The notes: generated from the sequence alone by a model not told the origin. A stretch of DNA of 64,000 bases from Bacteroidota bacterium (GCA_016194975.1 JACQAM010000007.1:186001-250000), one strand, 5' to 3'; counted from the first letter of the stretch, positions 1 through 8,849 are shown. Program-made: numbers and translations.

Positions 1-169
1 TGCGGTCCTGAGCTTGTCGAAGGATCCTCATTAGCGTAACGAAGAAGGTCTTCGCTGTCGATTCCGAGGTTCATAATTTCAGTAGTAGTAGTTTTTATCA
101 TTCAGGAGAGTGTTGGTTTTGATGTATAACGGGAGGGTATTTACGATTATTGTGTTCAATTCCTTTTTT

Positions 170-250
170 GTTGGTCGTTTTAAGGTTGGTCGTTGGTGGT
201 GGCTACATCAATTACAACGACAACCAACCACCAACGAAACGACGACCAAC
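170..250. repeat. Imperfect inverted repeat, GTTGGTCGT family
   Basis: The left arm (about 170-202) is rich in GTTGGTCG and GTTGGTGG. The right arm (about 218-250) is its imperfect complement, rich in CCAACCACCAAC and CGACCAAC. It lies between the window edge and the ECF sigma gene. A related CCAAC-rich stretch occurs inside uvrA near 2043-2070. Bases 1-169 show no other recognisable feature. Confidence 0.6.
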
Positions 251-281
251 GAAAAAGGGCCCATCCTCGCGGACAAGCCCT
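251..281 (-). terminator. Rho-independent terminator of the ECF sigma gene
   Basis: On the minus strand an 11-bp stem (AGGGC plus six pairs, three of them G-U) closes a GCGA tetraloop (stem-loop 256-281). It is followed at once by a run of five T. It sits about 30 bases past the sigma-factor stop codon, where a terminator is expected. Confidence 0.7.
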
Positions 282-311
282 AATTTACCGATGTTGATAC
301 CACTTTCCCTG

Positions 312-896
312 TTACGCAGAGAGAGCGATCTTTTGTGGCTCGAGCGCCTTGCGCATATTGATGAGCGCATAACGCATACGGCCGAGGGCAGTATTGATGC
401 TGACGTTGGTGGTGTCGGCAATTTCTTTGAAACTCATATCGAGATAGTGACGCATAACGAGTACTTCCCTTTGTTCGGATGGAAGATTTTCGATGGCCTT
501 GCGGATGTCACTTCTCATTTGTGATTTTACAATGCGGTCTTCCACATTTCCCTGGCGAAGTGTGATGACATCGAAAATATCGAAGTCTTCTCCTCCGTCA
601 ACGATCGGCATTCGCTTGAGCCGGCGGAAATGGTCGATCACAAGATTATGCGCAATGCGTAAAACCCACGGAAGAAATTTTCCTTCGTCGTTGTAGGTAC
701 CGCGCTTCAGTGTGTGAATGACCTTGATAAATGTATCCTGAAAAACATCTTCTGCAAGATGGCGGTCGCGCACAACCATCATAATGTACGAGAAGACTCT
801 CTTCTTGTGGCGGGTGATCAATACTTCGAGGCAGGATTCTTTACCGGCGATGTACAGGTCGACCAGTTCCTGGTCTTGCAATTGGTCGTAACGCAT
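312..896 (-). CDS. ECF-type RNA polymerase sigma-70 factor
   Basis: A 194-residue protein with the two-domain layout of extracytoplasmic-function sigma factors. Region 2 is at about residues 20-90, with the core-binding and -10 recognition stretch around LAEDVFQDTFIKV and WVLRIAHNLVIDHFRR. A short linker leads to region 4 at about 125-180, whose helix-turn-helix includes FKEIADTTNVSINTALGRMR. It would direct RNA polymerase to a specific promoter set. No anti-sigma gene is adjacent, since the neighbour is divergent uvrA; this resembles the conserved orphan ECF factors common in Bacteroidota. The ATG at 896 is supported by a strong Shine-Dalgarno sequence five bases upstream, which is unusual in this phylum. 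A terminator follows. The family call is secure; the regulon is unknown. Confidence 0.93.
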   Translation of the reverse strand: MRYDQLQDQELVDLYIAGKESCLEVLITRHKKRVFSYIMMVVRDRHLAEDVFQDTFIKVIHTLKRGTYNDEGKFLPWVLRIAHNLVIDHFRRLKRMPIVDGGEDFDIFDVITLRQGNVEDRIVKSQMRSDIRKAIENLPSEQREVLVMRHYLDMSFKEIADTTNVSINTALGRMRYALINMRKALEPQKIALSA

Positions 897-901
897 AATA
901 A

Positions 902-908
902 CCTCCTT
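902..908 (-). promoter_or_regulatory. Strong Shine-Dalgarno site for the ECF sigma gene
   Basis: The minus strand reads AAGGAGG with five bases before the ATG at 896. Most genes in this window have no such motif, as is typical of Bacteroidota, so it both fixes the start and suggests unusual translation control. Confidence 0.65.
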
Positions 909-1149
909 TTTGGTTTTTCGTCAGTTGGTCTGGTAGAAAAAGTAGAGGTGTACGCGATAGGACTCCTGTTTTTAGTGGCCTAAAAATAAATCGGCCGGTT
1001 AGTGCAATAATATTTGGTGTTACGAGGACAAACGCTGAGCGGTTTCATTTATTGTGCGGAATTATGAAAAAATTCCAAGCAACGACCTTTGTTTGTAAAC
1101 GTCTTAAACAAATATAGCAGTAATAATGGAATAGTCAAATGCTATGCCG

Positions 1150-1157
1150 TAATTTTG
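1150..1157 (+). promoter_or_regulatory. Putative -7 promoter element (TAATTTTG) for uvrA
   Basis: This is an exact match to the Bacteroidota TAnnTTTG element, about 31 bases before the preferred uvrA start. No convincing TTTG -33 box lies at the right distance. The position argues against the longer reading frame that begins at 1089. Confidence 0.4.
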
Positions 1158-1187
1158 CCGCCTTCTAAAAAGGGGTTATTCCCGGGA

Positions 1188-4187
1188 ATGATGGCCGAAA
1201 CAACGGAACTATACGATCCAAAGAAATTCATTGTCATTAAAGGAGCGAGGATGCACAATCTCAAAAATGTGGATCTCGCCATTCCGCGCAATCGTTTTGT
1301 AGTCATTACCGGGCTTTCCGGATCAGGAAAATCTTCGCTTGCTTTCGATACACTTTTTGCAGAAGGACAACGCCGCTATGTGGAAAGTCTTTCTTCCTAC
1401 GCGCGACAGTTTCTCGGGAAAATTGAAAAACCGCAAGTCGATTATATCAAGGGAATTTCTCCCGCTGTTGCCATCGAGCAGAAAGTGAATACCAGAAATC
1501 CGCGTTCTACAGTAGGAACTTCCACTGAGATTTATGATTATCTCAAATTACTTTTCGCAAGGATCGGAAAAACATTTTCTCCTGTTTCCGGTGAATTGGT
1601 AAAAAGACATACGGTTTCCAATGTGGTTGATGCGGTAATGAATTTCCCTTCCGGGACAAAAATTTTCCTGCTCGCTCCTGTACATCAGAACAGAGAAAAA
1701 ACGCTCAAAGAACAAGTCGGGCTTTTATTACAGCAGGGTTTCACCAGAATTTTGTACGATGGAGAAATGGTTCGGTTGAATGAGATTAATGTTTCTAAAC
1801 TCTCACCGAAAAAAGAGATCATGATCGTCATTGATCGTTTTGCTGTTAATGCTAATGATGAAGAACTTTCATCGAGAATAGCCGATTCCGTTCAGACTGC
1901 ATTTTTTGAAGGAGAAGGGGATTGCGTGGTGGAAATTATTCCGGAAGAAGTAGAAGCGGACTATAAAAAAAACACATCAGCAGAAAGCGGCAGCAATCAG
2001 CGGAAGTCCGGAGAAACTGGTAAGACCAAGAAGAAAACCACGGGCCAACAACCAACCGCCAACCGCCAACTTTTTTCAAATCGATTCGAAGCAGATGGAA
2101 TTTTATTCGAAGAACCGAACGTTCATTTTTTCAGTTTCAATAATGCAGTGGGCGCATGCAAAACGTGTGAAGGATTCGGAAGTGTGATCGGCATTGATCC
2201 TGACCTTGTTGTTCCGAATAAAAATCTTTCTGTTTTTGAAGAAGCGATCGCGTGCTGGAAAGGCGAAAAGATGGGCGAATGGAAAGAAAAATTATTGATG
2301 AATGCTTATAAGTTCAATTTCCCAATTCACAAACCTTATTGCGATTTATCGACAGCGCAGAAAGAATTATTGTGGACCGGGAATAAATATTTCGACGGGC
2401 TGAATTCTTTTTTTCTTTTTCTTGAAGAGCAGAGTTATAAAATTCAATACCGCGTTATGCTTTCCCGCTATCGTGGAAAAACAACCTGTCCCGATTGCAA
2501 TGGAACGCGGTTGAGAAAAGATGCGAACTATGTGAAAGTAGCCGGCAAATCGATCAGCGATATTGTGCTCATGCAGGTGAAAGATGCGCTGCAATTTTTT
2601 CTCTCTGTAAAACTCCCGGAGTACGAAACAAAAGTTGCGAAGCGTCTTCTCACGGAGATCACGAATCGTTTGCGTTTTCTCACTGATGTTGGCCTGGGTT
2701 ACCTGAGTTTGAATCGCCTCTCCTCTACTCTTTCGGGTGGTGAATCGCAACGCATTAATCTTGCAACTTCACTCGGAAGTTCGCTGGTGGGATCGATGTA
2801 TATTCTCGATGAGCCGAGCATTGGCCTTCACCCGCGCGACACCGGGCGACTGATACGCGTGTTGCACGCGCTGCGCGACATTGGCAATACAGTGATCGTT
2901 GTTGAACACGATGAGGAGATCATGCGTTCTTCGGATGCGATGGTAGACATGGGCCCGATGGCAGGAACACTCGGTGGCCATGTTGTTTTCTCCGGTACAC
3001 ACAATGATCTTTTAAAAGCGGAAAGTTTAACAGCTAAATACCTTACGAAAAGAGAAAACATTCCTGTTCCTTCTTCAAGAAGAAAATGGAAATATTTCAT
3101 GGAGATCACCGGCGCCACAGAAAATAATCTGAAAAATCTCAACGTGAAATTTCCGCTCGATGTGATGACGGTCATTACCGGTGTAAGCGGTTCGGGAAAA
3201 TCCACATTGGTGAAACGAATCCTTTACCCGGCGCTGCAAAAATCTTTCGGTGGATTCGGCGGAGAACAAACAGGGCAACATGCAGCGCTTAAAGGAGATT
3301 ATCATCACATAGCAGCCGTGGAATTCATTGACCAGAACCCGATCGGAAAATCGTCACGTTCAAACCCGGTTACGTATGTGAAAGCGTACGATGAGATACG
3401 CGCGCTATACGCAGATCAGGCGCTTGCGAAATTGCGCGGGTACAAGCCCTCTCATTTTTCTTTCAATGTGGATGGAGGCCGTTGTGAGATCTGCGAAGGA
3501 GAAGGAGAAGTAATTGTGGAAATGCAGTTCATGGCCGATGTGCATTTGCAATGCGAAGCGTGCCATGGAAAAAGATTTAAAGACGAAACGCTGGAAATTC
3601 TTTACAACGAAAAAAATATTTACGACATCCTGGAAATGACGATCGATGATGCGGTCATTTTTTTCAATGATGCCCGCCCGCCCGCCCGTGCCGCCCGCCC
3701 GGACGAGCCATTCGGACGGGGTACGGACGGGGATGACACGGTCGGACGGGGAACAAAGCCAGGAGAAAAAATTGTTTCGAAACTGAAACCGCTGCAGGAT
3801 ACAGGCCTTGGTTATGTACACCTCGGTCAATCGTCAAGTACACTCAGCGGCGGAGAAGCGCAACGGATCAAACTTGCTTCCTTTCTCGGAATGGGACAAC
3901 ATCAGCCGCCTACACTTTTTATTTTCGATGAACCAACGACCGGTTTACATTTTCATGACATAAAAAAACTTCTTGATGCTTTCAGTGCACTCATCGAACA
4001 AGGGCATTCCATAATCATCATTGAACATAATCTTGAAGTAATAAAATGTGCTGACTGGATCATTGATCTGGGTCCCGAAGGCGGTGATGAAGGCGGACAA
4101 GTGATGTTTGAGGGAACACCCGAAGAAATGGTGAAGAGTAAAAGTTCGCTGACGGGAAAATACCTGAAGGAGAAATTGGAAATTTAA
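1188..4187 (+). CDS. uvrA: Excinuclease ABC subunit A (UvrA)
   Basis: DNA-damage-recognition ATPase of nucleotide excision repair, acting as a dimer that loads UvrB. It has two ABC modules: Walker A GLSGSGKSS at about residues 42-50 and GVSGSGKST in the second half; signatures LSGGESQR and LSGGEAQR; Walker B YILDEPS and IFDEPT. The CxxC zinc modules include CPDCNGTR and a CEICEGEG...CEACHGK pair. I start at ATG 1188 (or 1191), because the frame upstream to 1089 is unlike UvrA and a promoter element lies within it. The 999 residues are longer than the usual 930-950. The excess is two in-frame inserts (about residues 260-294 and 827-859) that look like genomic repeats. All catalytic motifs remain, so it is probably functional. 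Confidence 0.97.
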   Translation: MMAETTELYDPKKFIVIKGARMHNLKNVDLAIPRNRFVVITGLSGSGKSSLAFDTLFAEGQRRYVESLSSYARQFLGKIEKPQVDYIKGISPAVAIEQKVNTRNPRSTVGTSTEIYDYLKLLFARIGKTFSPVSGELVKRHTVSNVVDAVMNFPSGTKIFLLAPVHQNREKTLKEQVGLLLQQGFTRILYDGEMVRLNEINVSKLSPKKEIMIVIDRFAVNANDEELSSRIADSVQTAFFEGEGDCVVEIIPEEVEADYKKNTSAESGSNQRKSGETGKTKKKTTGQQPTANRQLFSNRFEADGILFEEPNVHFFSFNNAVGACKTCEGFGSVIGIDPDLVVPNKNLSVFEEAIACWKGEKMGEWKEKLLMNAYKFNFPIHKPYCDLSTAQKELLWTGNKYFDGLNSFFLFLEEQSYKIQYRVMLSRYRGKTTCPDCNGTRLRKDANYVKVAGKSISDIVLMQVKDALQFFLSVKLPEYETKVAKRLLTEITNRLRFLTDVGLGYLSLNRLSSTLSGGESQRINLATSLGSSLVGSMYILDEPSIGLHPRDTGRLIRVLHALRDIGNTVIVVEHDEEIMRSSDAMVDMGPMAGTLGGHVVFSGTHNDLLKAESLTAKYLTKRENIPVPSSRRKWKYFMEITGATENNLKNLNVKFPLDVMTVITGVSGSGKSTLVKRILYPALQKSFGGFGGEQTGQHAALKGDYHHIAAVEFIDQNPIGKSSRSNPVTYVKAYDEIRALYADQALAKLRGYKPSHFSFNVDGGRCEICEGEGEVIVEMQFMADVHLQCEACHGKRFKDETLEILYNEKNIYDILEMTIDDAVIFFNDARPPARAARPDEPFGRGTDGDDTVGRGTKPGEKIVSKLKPLQDTGLGYVHLGQSSSTLSGGEAQRIKLASFLGMGQHQPPTLFIFDEPTTGLHFHDIKKLLDAFSALIEQGHSIIIIEHNLEVIKCADWIIDLGPEGGDEGGQVMFEGTPEEMVKSKSSLTGKYLKEKLEI
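1968..2074 (+). repeat. In-frame low-complexity insertion inside uvrA (N-terminal half)
   Basis: It encodes a hydrophilic stretch (Ser, Gly, Lys, Thr, Gln, Asn) just before the conserved SNRFEADGI block, where UvrA homologues normally have only a few residues. Bases 2043-2070 are a CCAAC/CCGCCAAC repeat resembling the intergenic inverted repeat at 170-250. I infer a repeat-derived insertion. Confidence 0.5.
3671..3760 (+). repeat. GC-rich palindromic element inserted in frame within uvrA
   Basis: The left half is runs of GCCCGCCC; the right half is repeated GGACGGGG. They form an imperfect inverted repeat that stands out sharply from the flanking coding DNA. It encodes Arg/Pro/Ala- then Gly/Asp-rich sequence between the conserved DDAVIFF and KIVSKLKPLQD segments. 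Similar GCCCGCC/GGCGGG palindromes are intergenic at 61537-61649. Confidence 0.65.
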
Positions 4188-4201
4188 TAATGCGTGCCGG
4201 G

Positions 4202-4226
4202 AAAAAATGAGTGAATTCTTTTCACT
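4202..4226 (-). terminator. Terminator after the GT-C glycosyltransferase gene
   Basis: On the minus strand AGTGAA-AAGAA-TTCACT forms a 6-bp hairpin, followed by CA and six T. It overlaps the stop codon region of the glycosyltransferase and lies between two convergent genes. Confidence 0.5.
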
Positions 4227-5700
4227 TCACCGGCCTGCAAACAGAAAGTTTTGCTTTCTCCGTTTCAAATTTCTCCAGCTCACTCATCGGAACATTCTTC
4301 TTCACTGAATCGGAAAGCGGTGTGGTTTCCAGGTTGGAAAAAATACACAGCTCGGTAGTTTCGTCGAAATGAGAAGTAACATTCGGAAATCTTTCTTTTC
4401 CGTCGAGGTAACCCGATAATGTATCACCGAGCGCATATTCCATCAGGTAGTTGGTGAAAATAATTTTGTTCCTGAATTTTTTATCAATGCAATAGTCCAC
4501 GCACTTTTTGTAGGCAACAACAGCATTTTCATATCCAAGATTCACATCGCTGTTCGTCCTCTCCGTCGCATCATAATAAATGAACGTGGAAACTAAACCG
4601 GCAACTGCTGTCCACTTCAGAATTCTTTTTGATAATGCAGCATCCATAAAATAAGCACAGGGAATGATCAGTGCGACGACACCAACCATCATGTACCTGT
4701 CGAGATAAAAATTCAACGAGCTGAACGAGAAAAAAATAACAAGAAATAATCCGAAGAAAGAAAGAATTTTATTCTGCAAAATACTTTGCACCGCGATCCT
4801 GTTTTTCATTCTCCGGATAACAGCGAAAATACTGCAGGCAATTCCCCCGAAGAAAAGAACATTTCGTCCATAATAAATACAGGTGAATAAAAAAGCGCCC
4901 CTGAATTTTCTTGCAAAATCAGCCCATTTGAATGAAATATAATTCATGTGTTCCGGGAAGAAGAACCATCCGTACATTTTTTTCTGAATGATAAAGTGAA
5001 CAGACGCAATAAAAACCGGGACGATAATGAGAAGATACTTCCTGAAATTTCTGAATGGTTTTGACCAGCGGGGAAATTTTTCTACCTCTCCCCTATTTAC
5101 GAACCAATCGAAAAGCAGTTCATTCAGAAACAAGGTGAGCAGAGCAACCAATCCTGTTTCTTTGGTGAATAACATGAACGTGGCAAAGATTACATATCCT
5201 GTTTTTTTTTCGGAATAAAAAGCGAGAATGGAAAGGATGATCCACAGTGCAAGCATCACCTCGGGCAACACGGCACAGGACTGCGCGAGAAAAATGCTCT
5301 GGAATAAAAGAATCGTCGACGCAAAGAAAGCAACACGGGCTGAAAAAAATGTTCTGCATAATTTATATACGGCCAGCACAAGAAGAACAGAAATAAAAAG
5401 AGAAAACAGATGGCTCGCGAAAATGGTGTTGCCAAATATTTTCAGCCACACTGAAGTGAGGAAATAAAACAACAACGGATGTCCACGGGAAACATCTACA
5501 GGTAATGCACCAGGTAAAATTCCAGGGCCTGATGCGCACATCAACCGGCTGCCGTGTCCGTAGACCCACGACTCATCCCAATAATAAGGAAGATGCAGAT
5601 CGGGAATTTTAAAAATGATGAATCCTGCAATAAGAAAAAGCAACGATAGAAAATACGTATCGCTGAAAAAACGGGAAAAAATGCTCTTCCTACTTTTCAC
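4222..5700 (-). CDS. GT-C glycosyltransferase (ArnT/PMT, GT39-like), membrane protein
   Basis: A 492-residue polytopic membrane protein with about ten hydrophobic segments. The first loop after TM1 carries YYWDESWVYGHG, the acidic (DE) motif of the GT-C fold used by ArnT and protein-mannosyltransferase enzymes for lipid-phosphate-sugar donors. A second loop motif, SRGHPLLFYFLTSVWLKIFG, is also typical. It probably transfers a sugar from a polyprenyl-phosphate carrier to an extracytoplasmic acceptor such as a lipid or protein; the acceptor cannot be read from sequence. The soluble C-terminal part (about 390-492) is not recognised. It converges on uvrA and is transcribed alone. The ATG at 5700 begins a basic leader directly before TM1, as expected. 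Family call good, substrate unknown. Confidence 0.8.
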   Translation of the reverse strand: MKSRKSIFSRFFSDTYFLSLLFLIAGFIIFKIPDLHLPYYWDESWVYGHGSRLMCASGPGILPGALPVDVSRGHPLLFYFLTSVWLKIFGNTIFASHLFSLFISVLLVLAVYKLCRTFFSARVAFFASTILLFQSIFLAQSCAVLPEVMLALWIILSILAFYSEKKTGYVIFATFMLFTKETGLVALLTLFLNELLFDWFVNRGEVEKFPRWSKPFRNFRKYLLIIVPVFIASVHFIIQKKMYGWFFFPEHMNYISFKWADFARKFRGAFLFTCIYYGRNVLFFGGIACSIFAVIRRMKNRIAVQSILQNKILSFFGLFLVIFFSFSSLNFYLDRYMMVGVVALIIPCAYFMDAALSKRILKWTAVAGLVSTFIYYDATERTNSDVNLGYENAVVAYKKCVDYCIDKKFRNKIIFTNYLMEYALGDTLSGYLDGKERFPNVTSHFDETTELCIFSNLETTPLSDSVKKNVPMSELEKFETEKAKLSVCRPVK

Positions 5701-5876
5701 AACTCCAGATTCGGCAGATTAATTGTGAAAATTACTGAAATAACTTCAACGGCTTTTTTCATTGGCACAGAAACATGGCCAGCAATGAAATAATTTCTTA
5801 AAAGAAAATCAAAAAGAAATTTTATTGCACTGCAGTTTTTATCCTAACCCCGATGTGCACACCTGCTCCGTCAGTG

Positions 5877-5912
5877 TGCGCAGCGGGACCGGCGGGAATT
5901 TGACGCTGCGCA
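5877..5912. repeat. GC-rich hairpin repeat
   Basis: Perfect 9-bp arms, TGCGCAGCG (5877-5885) and CGCTGCGCA (5904-5912), around an 18-base GC-rich loop in the gap between the glycosyltransferase gene and the Kir channel gene. No T-run follows, so it reads as an interspersed palindrome rather than a terminator. Confidence 0.5.
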
Positions 5913-5983
5913 GTTGCGTTCCAAAACATTCGCATAGAAAAAACCAATACGGATTTACGCGAAAACATCTTTAGTTTTACGTC

Positions 5984-6934
5984 ATGGCTTCCTCCCTTAA
6001 AACAAAGAATAATGACGATCTCGGTTTCGGTACGAAAGGCGCCGACCGCAGCATGAAGAAAGACGGTTCGTTCAATCTCGAACGCGTGGGTGAACCGAAA
6101 TTCAAGAACTATGAAATTTATCATACGCTGATCACTATGTCGTGGCCGAAATTCATCCTGCTGATCACGATCGGTTACCTGGCCACGAATTTAATTTTTG
6201 CAACCGTTTATTTTTTTCTCGGGATGGGAGAACTGAAAGGTGTGGAGGCAGTGGATTCAACTCATCAATTCTTCGAAGCATTTTTTTTCAGTTCACAAAC
6301 ACTGACCACGCTCGGTTACGGACGCGTTTCTCCAATAGGAATTTCAGCGAGCACGGTTGCTGCGATCGAATCGATGATGGGGTTGCTGAGTTTCGCGCTC
6401 GCAACAGGATTGCTTTACGGAAGATTCTCGCGCCCGCAGGCGAAACTGCTTTACAGTGAAAATGCGATCATCGCTCCTTACCGCGACATGACCGGGCTGA
6501 TGTTCCGTCTCGTGAATATGCGAAGGAACCAATTGATAGAAGTGGAAATGGAAGTGACGCTTGCCTGGTTTGAAAAAAATAATCCGATCCGCCAGTTTAC
6601 ACGTTTACCACTTGAGCGGAATAAAATAAATCTTTTCCCGACGAGCTGGACGATCGTTCATCCTATTGATGAGAACAGTCCGTTCCTCGGAAAAAATCTG
6701 GAAGAGATTATGGAAACCAAAGCGGAACTCATTGTATTGCTTAAAGCTTTCGACGATACATTTTCGCAAACTGTTTATTCGAGAACTTCTTATCGTGCTG
6801 AAGAATTCCGTTACGGAAAAAAATTCCTCCCGATGTTCACGATCCTCGAGAGCGGAAAAACAAGAATGGATCTGCGGCTGATAAATGCGATGGAGAATAT
6901 TCAAATTCCTGCAGGGAAAATTGTAAGTAACTGA
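5984..6934 (+). CDS. Inward-rectifier potassium channel (KirBac family)
   Basis: A 316-residue channel subunit. It has an amphipathic N-terminal region, outer helix TM1 at about residues 56-80, a pore helix and selectivity filter TLTTLGYGR at about 106-114, and inner helix TM2 at about 122-147. A C-terminal immunoglobulin-like cytoplasmic Kir domain fills about 150-316. The TLGYGR filter is diagnostic of prokaryotic Kir channels, and the cytoplasmic domain carries the typical LMFRLVNMRRNQLIE strand. It would form tetramers giving potassium conductance across the inner membrane. It is monocistronic and convergent with the ABC exporter gene, from which it is separated by a long inverted repeat. 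No other ion-transport gene is nearby. The ATG at 5984 gives the expected N-terminal length. Confidence 0.95.
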   Translation: MASSLKTKNNDDLGFGTKGADRSMKKDGSFNLERVGEPKFKNYEIYHTLITMSWPKFILLITIGYLATNLIFATVYFFLGMGELKGVEAVDSTHQFFEAFFFSSQTLTTLGYGRVSPIGISASTVAAIESMMGLLSFALATGLLYGRFSRPQAKLLYSENAIIAPYRDMTGLMFRLVNMRRNQLIEVEMEVTLAWFEKNNPIRQFTRLPLERNKINLFPTSWTIVHPIDENSPFLGKNLEEIMETKAELIVLLKAFDDTFSQTVYSRTSYRAEEFRYGKKFLPMFTILESGKTRMDLRLINAMENIQIPAGKIVSN

Positions 6935-6949
6935 GGGGATTACGCGGGA

Positions 6950-7064
6950 GGATTACAGATTTTTACGGAATACAGATTACAGATTAACGGATGTTCCGGA
7001 TACAATTCTTATAGGTAAAATCAGTTTACATCCGTAATCTGTATTCCGTAAAAATCTGTAATCC
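6950..7064. repeat. Long inverted repeat between convergent genes
   Basis: The left arm 6950-6994 and right arm 7028-7064 match over 37 bp, except that the left arm has an extra 8-base duplication (AGATTAAC region). The arms carry the motif GGATTACAGATTTTTACGGA. Transcripts from either side would fold into a very stable hairpin. It could act as a bidirectional terminator for the Kir and ABC genes, or be a MITE-like repeat. Confidence 0.75.
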
Positions 7065-7067
7065 ACC

Positions 7068-8849
7068 CTACACCAGTTCTTCTTTGAATTGCAGTTCAAA
7101 TAATCTGCGGTACTGGCCTTCTTTCTTCAGCAGTTCATCGTGCGTTCCCGATTCAATTATTTTTCCGTGATCGAGTACAATGATAGTGTCGGCTTTGCGG
7201 ATGGTGGCGAGGCGATGTGCAATGACCACGGAAGTTCTTCCTTCCGTGAGCACCTTTGTCGCTTTCTGAATGAGAATTTCCGATTCTGTATCGATGGAAG
7301 AAGTGGCTTCATCCAACACAAGAATCCCCGGATCGTACACGTAGGCGCGTATGAACGCGATGAGTTGGCGCTGTCCTACTGAAAGTGTTGCGCCTCTTTC
7401 TTTCACATCATAATCATATTCGCCCGGGAGGCGGGAAATAAAATCGTGCGCGCCCACCGCTTTCGCCGCAGCGATCACTTTTTCTCTCGTGATGGACGGA
7501 TCGTGCAGCGTGATGTTATTGTAGATGGTATCGGAAAAAAGAAAAACATCCTGCAGCACCACACCGATGTTCGAACGAAGATCGTGCAGTTCGTAGTCGC
7601 GGACATTTTTCCCGTCGAGCATTATTTCCCCTTTATTGTATTCGTAAAAACGATTGAGCAGGTTGATGATGGAACTTTTTCCTGAACCCGTTGCACCGAC
7701 GAGCGCAAACATTTGCCCCGCTTTCACCTCGAAAGAAATTCCGTTGAGCACAAAATCTTTTTCATTGTAAGCGAACCACACTTCCCGGAAAGAAATATCT
7801 CCTTTTATTTTCAGCAATGCTGTTTTTCCATTATCGTCAATAGCATCTTTCGTGTCCATCACTTTGAAAACGCGTTCCGAAGCCACCATTCCCATTTGCA
7901 AAGTATTGATGCGATCAGCAAGCATGCGGATCGGGCGGAAAAACTGGTTAATAAGAATTACAAAAAGCGTAACGTCGCCGGGTTCTGCAAATCCGTCAAA
8001 GATTTCTTTCCCCGCATACCATACGAGCAATCCGAGAGAAACAGAAACAAGAATTTCCACCACCGGAAAAAATATGGAGTAGTAAAGAACCGAGCGCACA
8101 TTCGCATCGCGGTGTTTGCGGTTTATTTTTTCAAAACGGCCCATCTCCACTTTCTCGCGGTTAAAAACCTGTACCACGCGCATGCCCGTGATGTGCTCCT
8201 GCACGAATGTATTGAGAGCGGCCACTGCATTGCGCACTTCAATGAAAGAAGCTTTCACTGCATTCTTAAACCACCACGTGGCAATGAACATAACAGGAAC
8301 TGTGGAAAGAACGATGAGTGTAATTTTCCAGTTCACAAAAAACATGGCGCCCATGTAAACGAAAATTGTGAGCAGGTCGCCGGCAATGACAATGAATCCC
8401 TGTGAAAAAACATCGTTGATGGATTCGATATCGGAAACTGTTCTTGTCACCAGCATTCCTATTGGCGTTTGATCAAAATATCTTGAACGGAAATGGAGAA
8501 TTTTATTGTGAAGCTGAACGCGCATATCTTTCACGATGCGCTGTCCGAGTAATGAAGTGCTGTAGGAATTAATGAACTGGAAAACAGATTCGATGATGAG
8601 CATGCCGATCATGAGCGCACAGAAAATAATAAGCTGGTGATGAAGTTCATTTTTTTCTGCAACTGCATTCCCCGTATGCACGAACGTGTTCATCGTGTAA
8701 CGGATGAGCATGGGCCGCACAATAGACAAAAATGAAAGCGTGATGGTGAGACTGATCGCGAGATATAAAAGTCCGCGGTAAGGGCGCGTGTATCCGAGAA
8801 TACGCTTCAGTAATTTCCAGTCTATCGCTTTTCCGGATACGGCACTCAT
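7068..8849 (-). CDS. ABC exporter, fused permease and ATPase (MsbA/MdlB type)
   Basis: A 593-residue half-transporter. A six-helix type IV exporter domain occupies about residues 20-320. The nucleotide-binding domain has Walker A GATGSGKSS near 388, a Q-loop in VVLQDVFLFSDT, the signature LSVGQRQL (Val replaces the usual Gly of LSGGQ), Walker B ILVLDEATSS and the H-loop IAHRL. It probably dimerises and exports a lipid or drug-like substrate, which sequence does not reveal. Its ATG overlaps the truA stop codon (ATGA), so the two genes are translationally coupled. The 28-bp heptanucleotide repeat at the truA 3' end lies just upstream and could affect this coupling. The long inverted repeat follows the stop. 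Confidence 0.93.
   Translation of the reverse strand: MSAVSGKAIDWKLLKRILGYTRPYRGLLYLAISLTITLSFLSIVRPMLIRYTMNTFVHTGNAVAEKNELHHQLIIFCALMIGMLIIESVFQFINSYSTSLLGQRIVKDMRVQLHNKILHFRSRYFDQTPIGMLVTRTVSDIESINDVFSQGFIVIAGDLLTIFVYMGAMFFVNWKITLIVLSTVPVMFIATWWFKNAVKASFIEVRNAVAALNTFVQEHITGMRVVQVFNREKVEMGRFEKINRKHRDANVRSVLYYSIFFPVVEILVSVSLGLLVWYAGKEIFDGFAEPGDVTLFVILINQFFRPIRMLADRINTLQMGMVASERVFKVMDTKDAIDDNGKTALLKIKGDISFREVWFAYNEKDFVLNGISFEVKAGQMFALVGATGSGKSSIINLLNRFYEYNKGEIMLDGKNVRDYELHDLRSNIGVVLQDVFLFSDTIYNNITLHDPSITREKVIAAAKAVGAHDFISRLPGEYDYDVKERGATLSVGQRQLIAFIRAYVYDPGILVLDEATSSIDTESEILIQKATKVLTEGRTSVVIAHRLATIRKADTIIVLDHGKIIESGTHDELLKKEGQYRRLFELQFKEELV

Noticed and set aside
1089-1187. Upstream extension of uvrA
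   Set aside because: The extra 33 residues are not UvrA-like, and a TAnnTTTG element lies within them; the 1188/1191 ATG fits the family.
5822-6124. Minus-strand 100-residue frame overlapping the Kir channel start
   Set aside because: It overlaps a certain gene by 141 bases, and its composition is not protein-like; no motif is recognisable.
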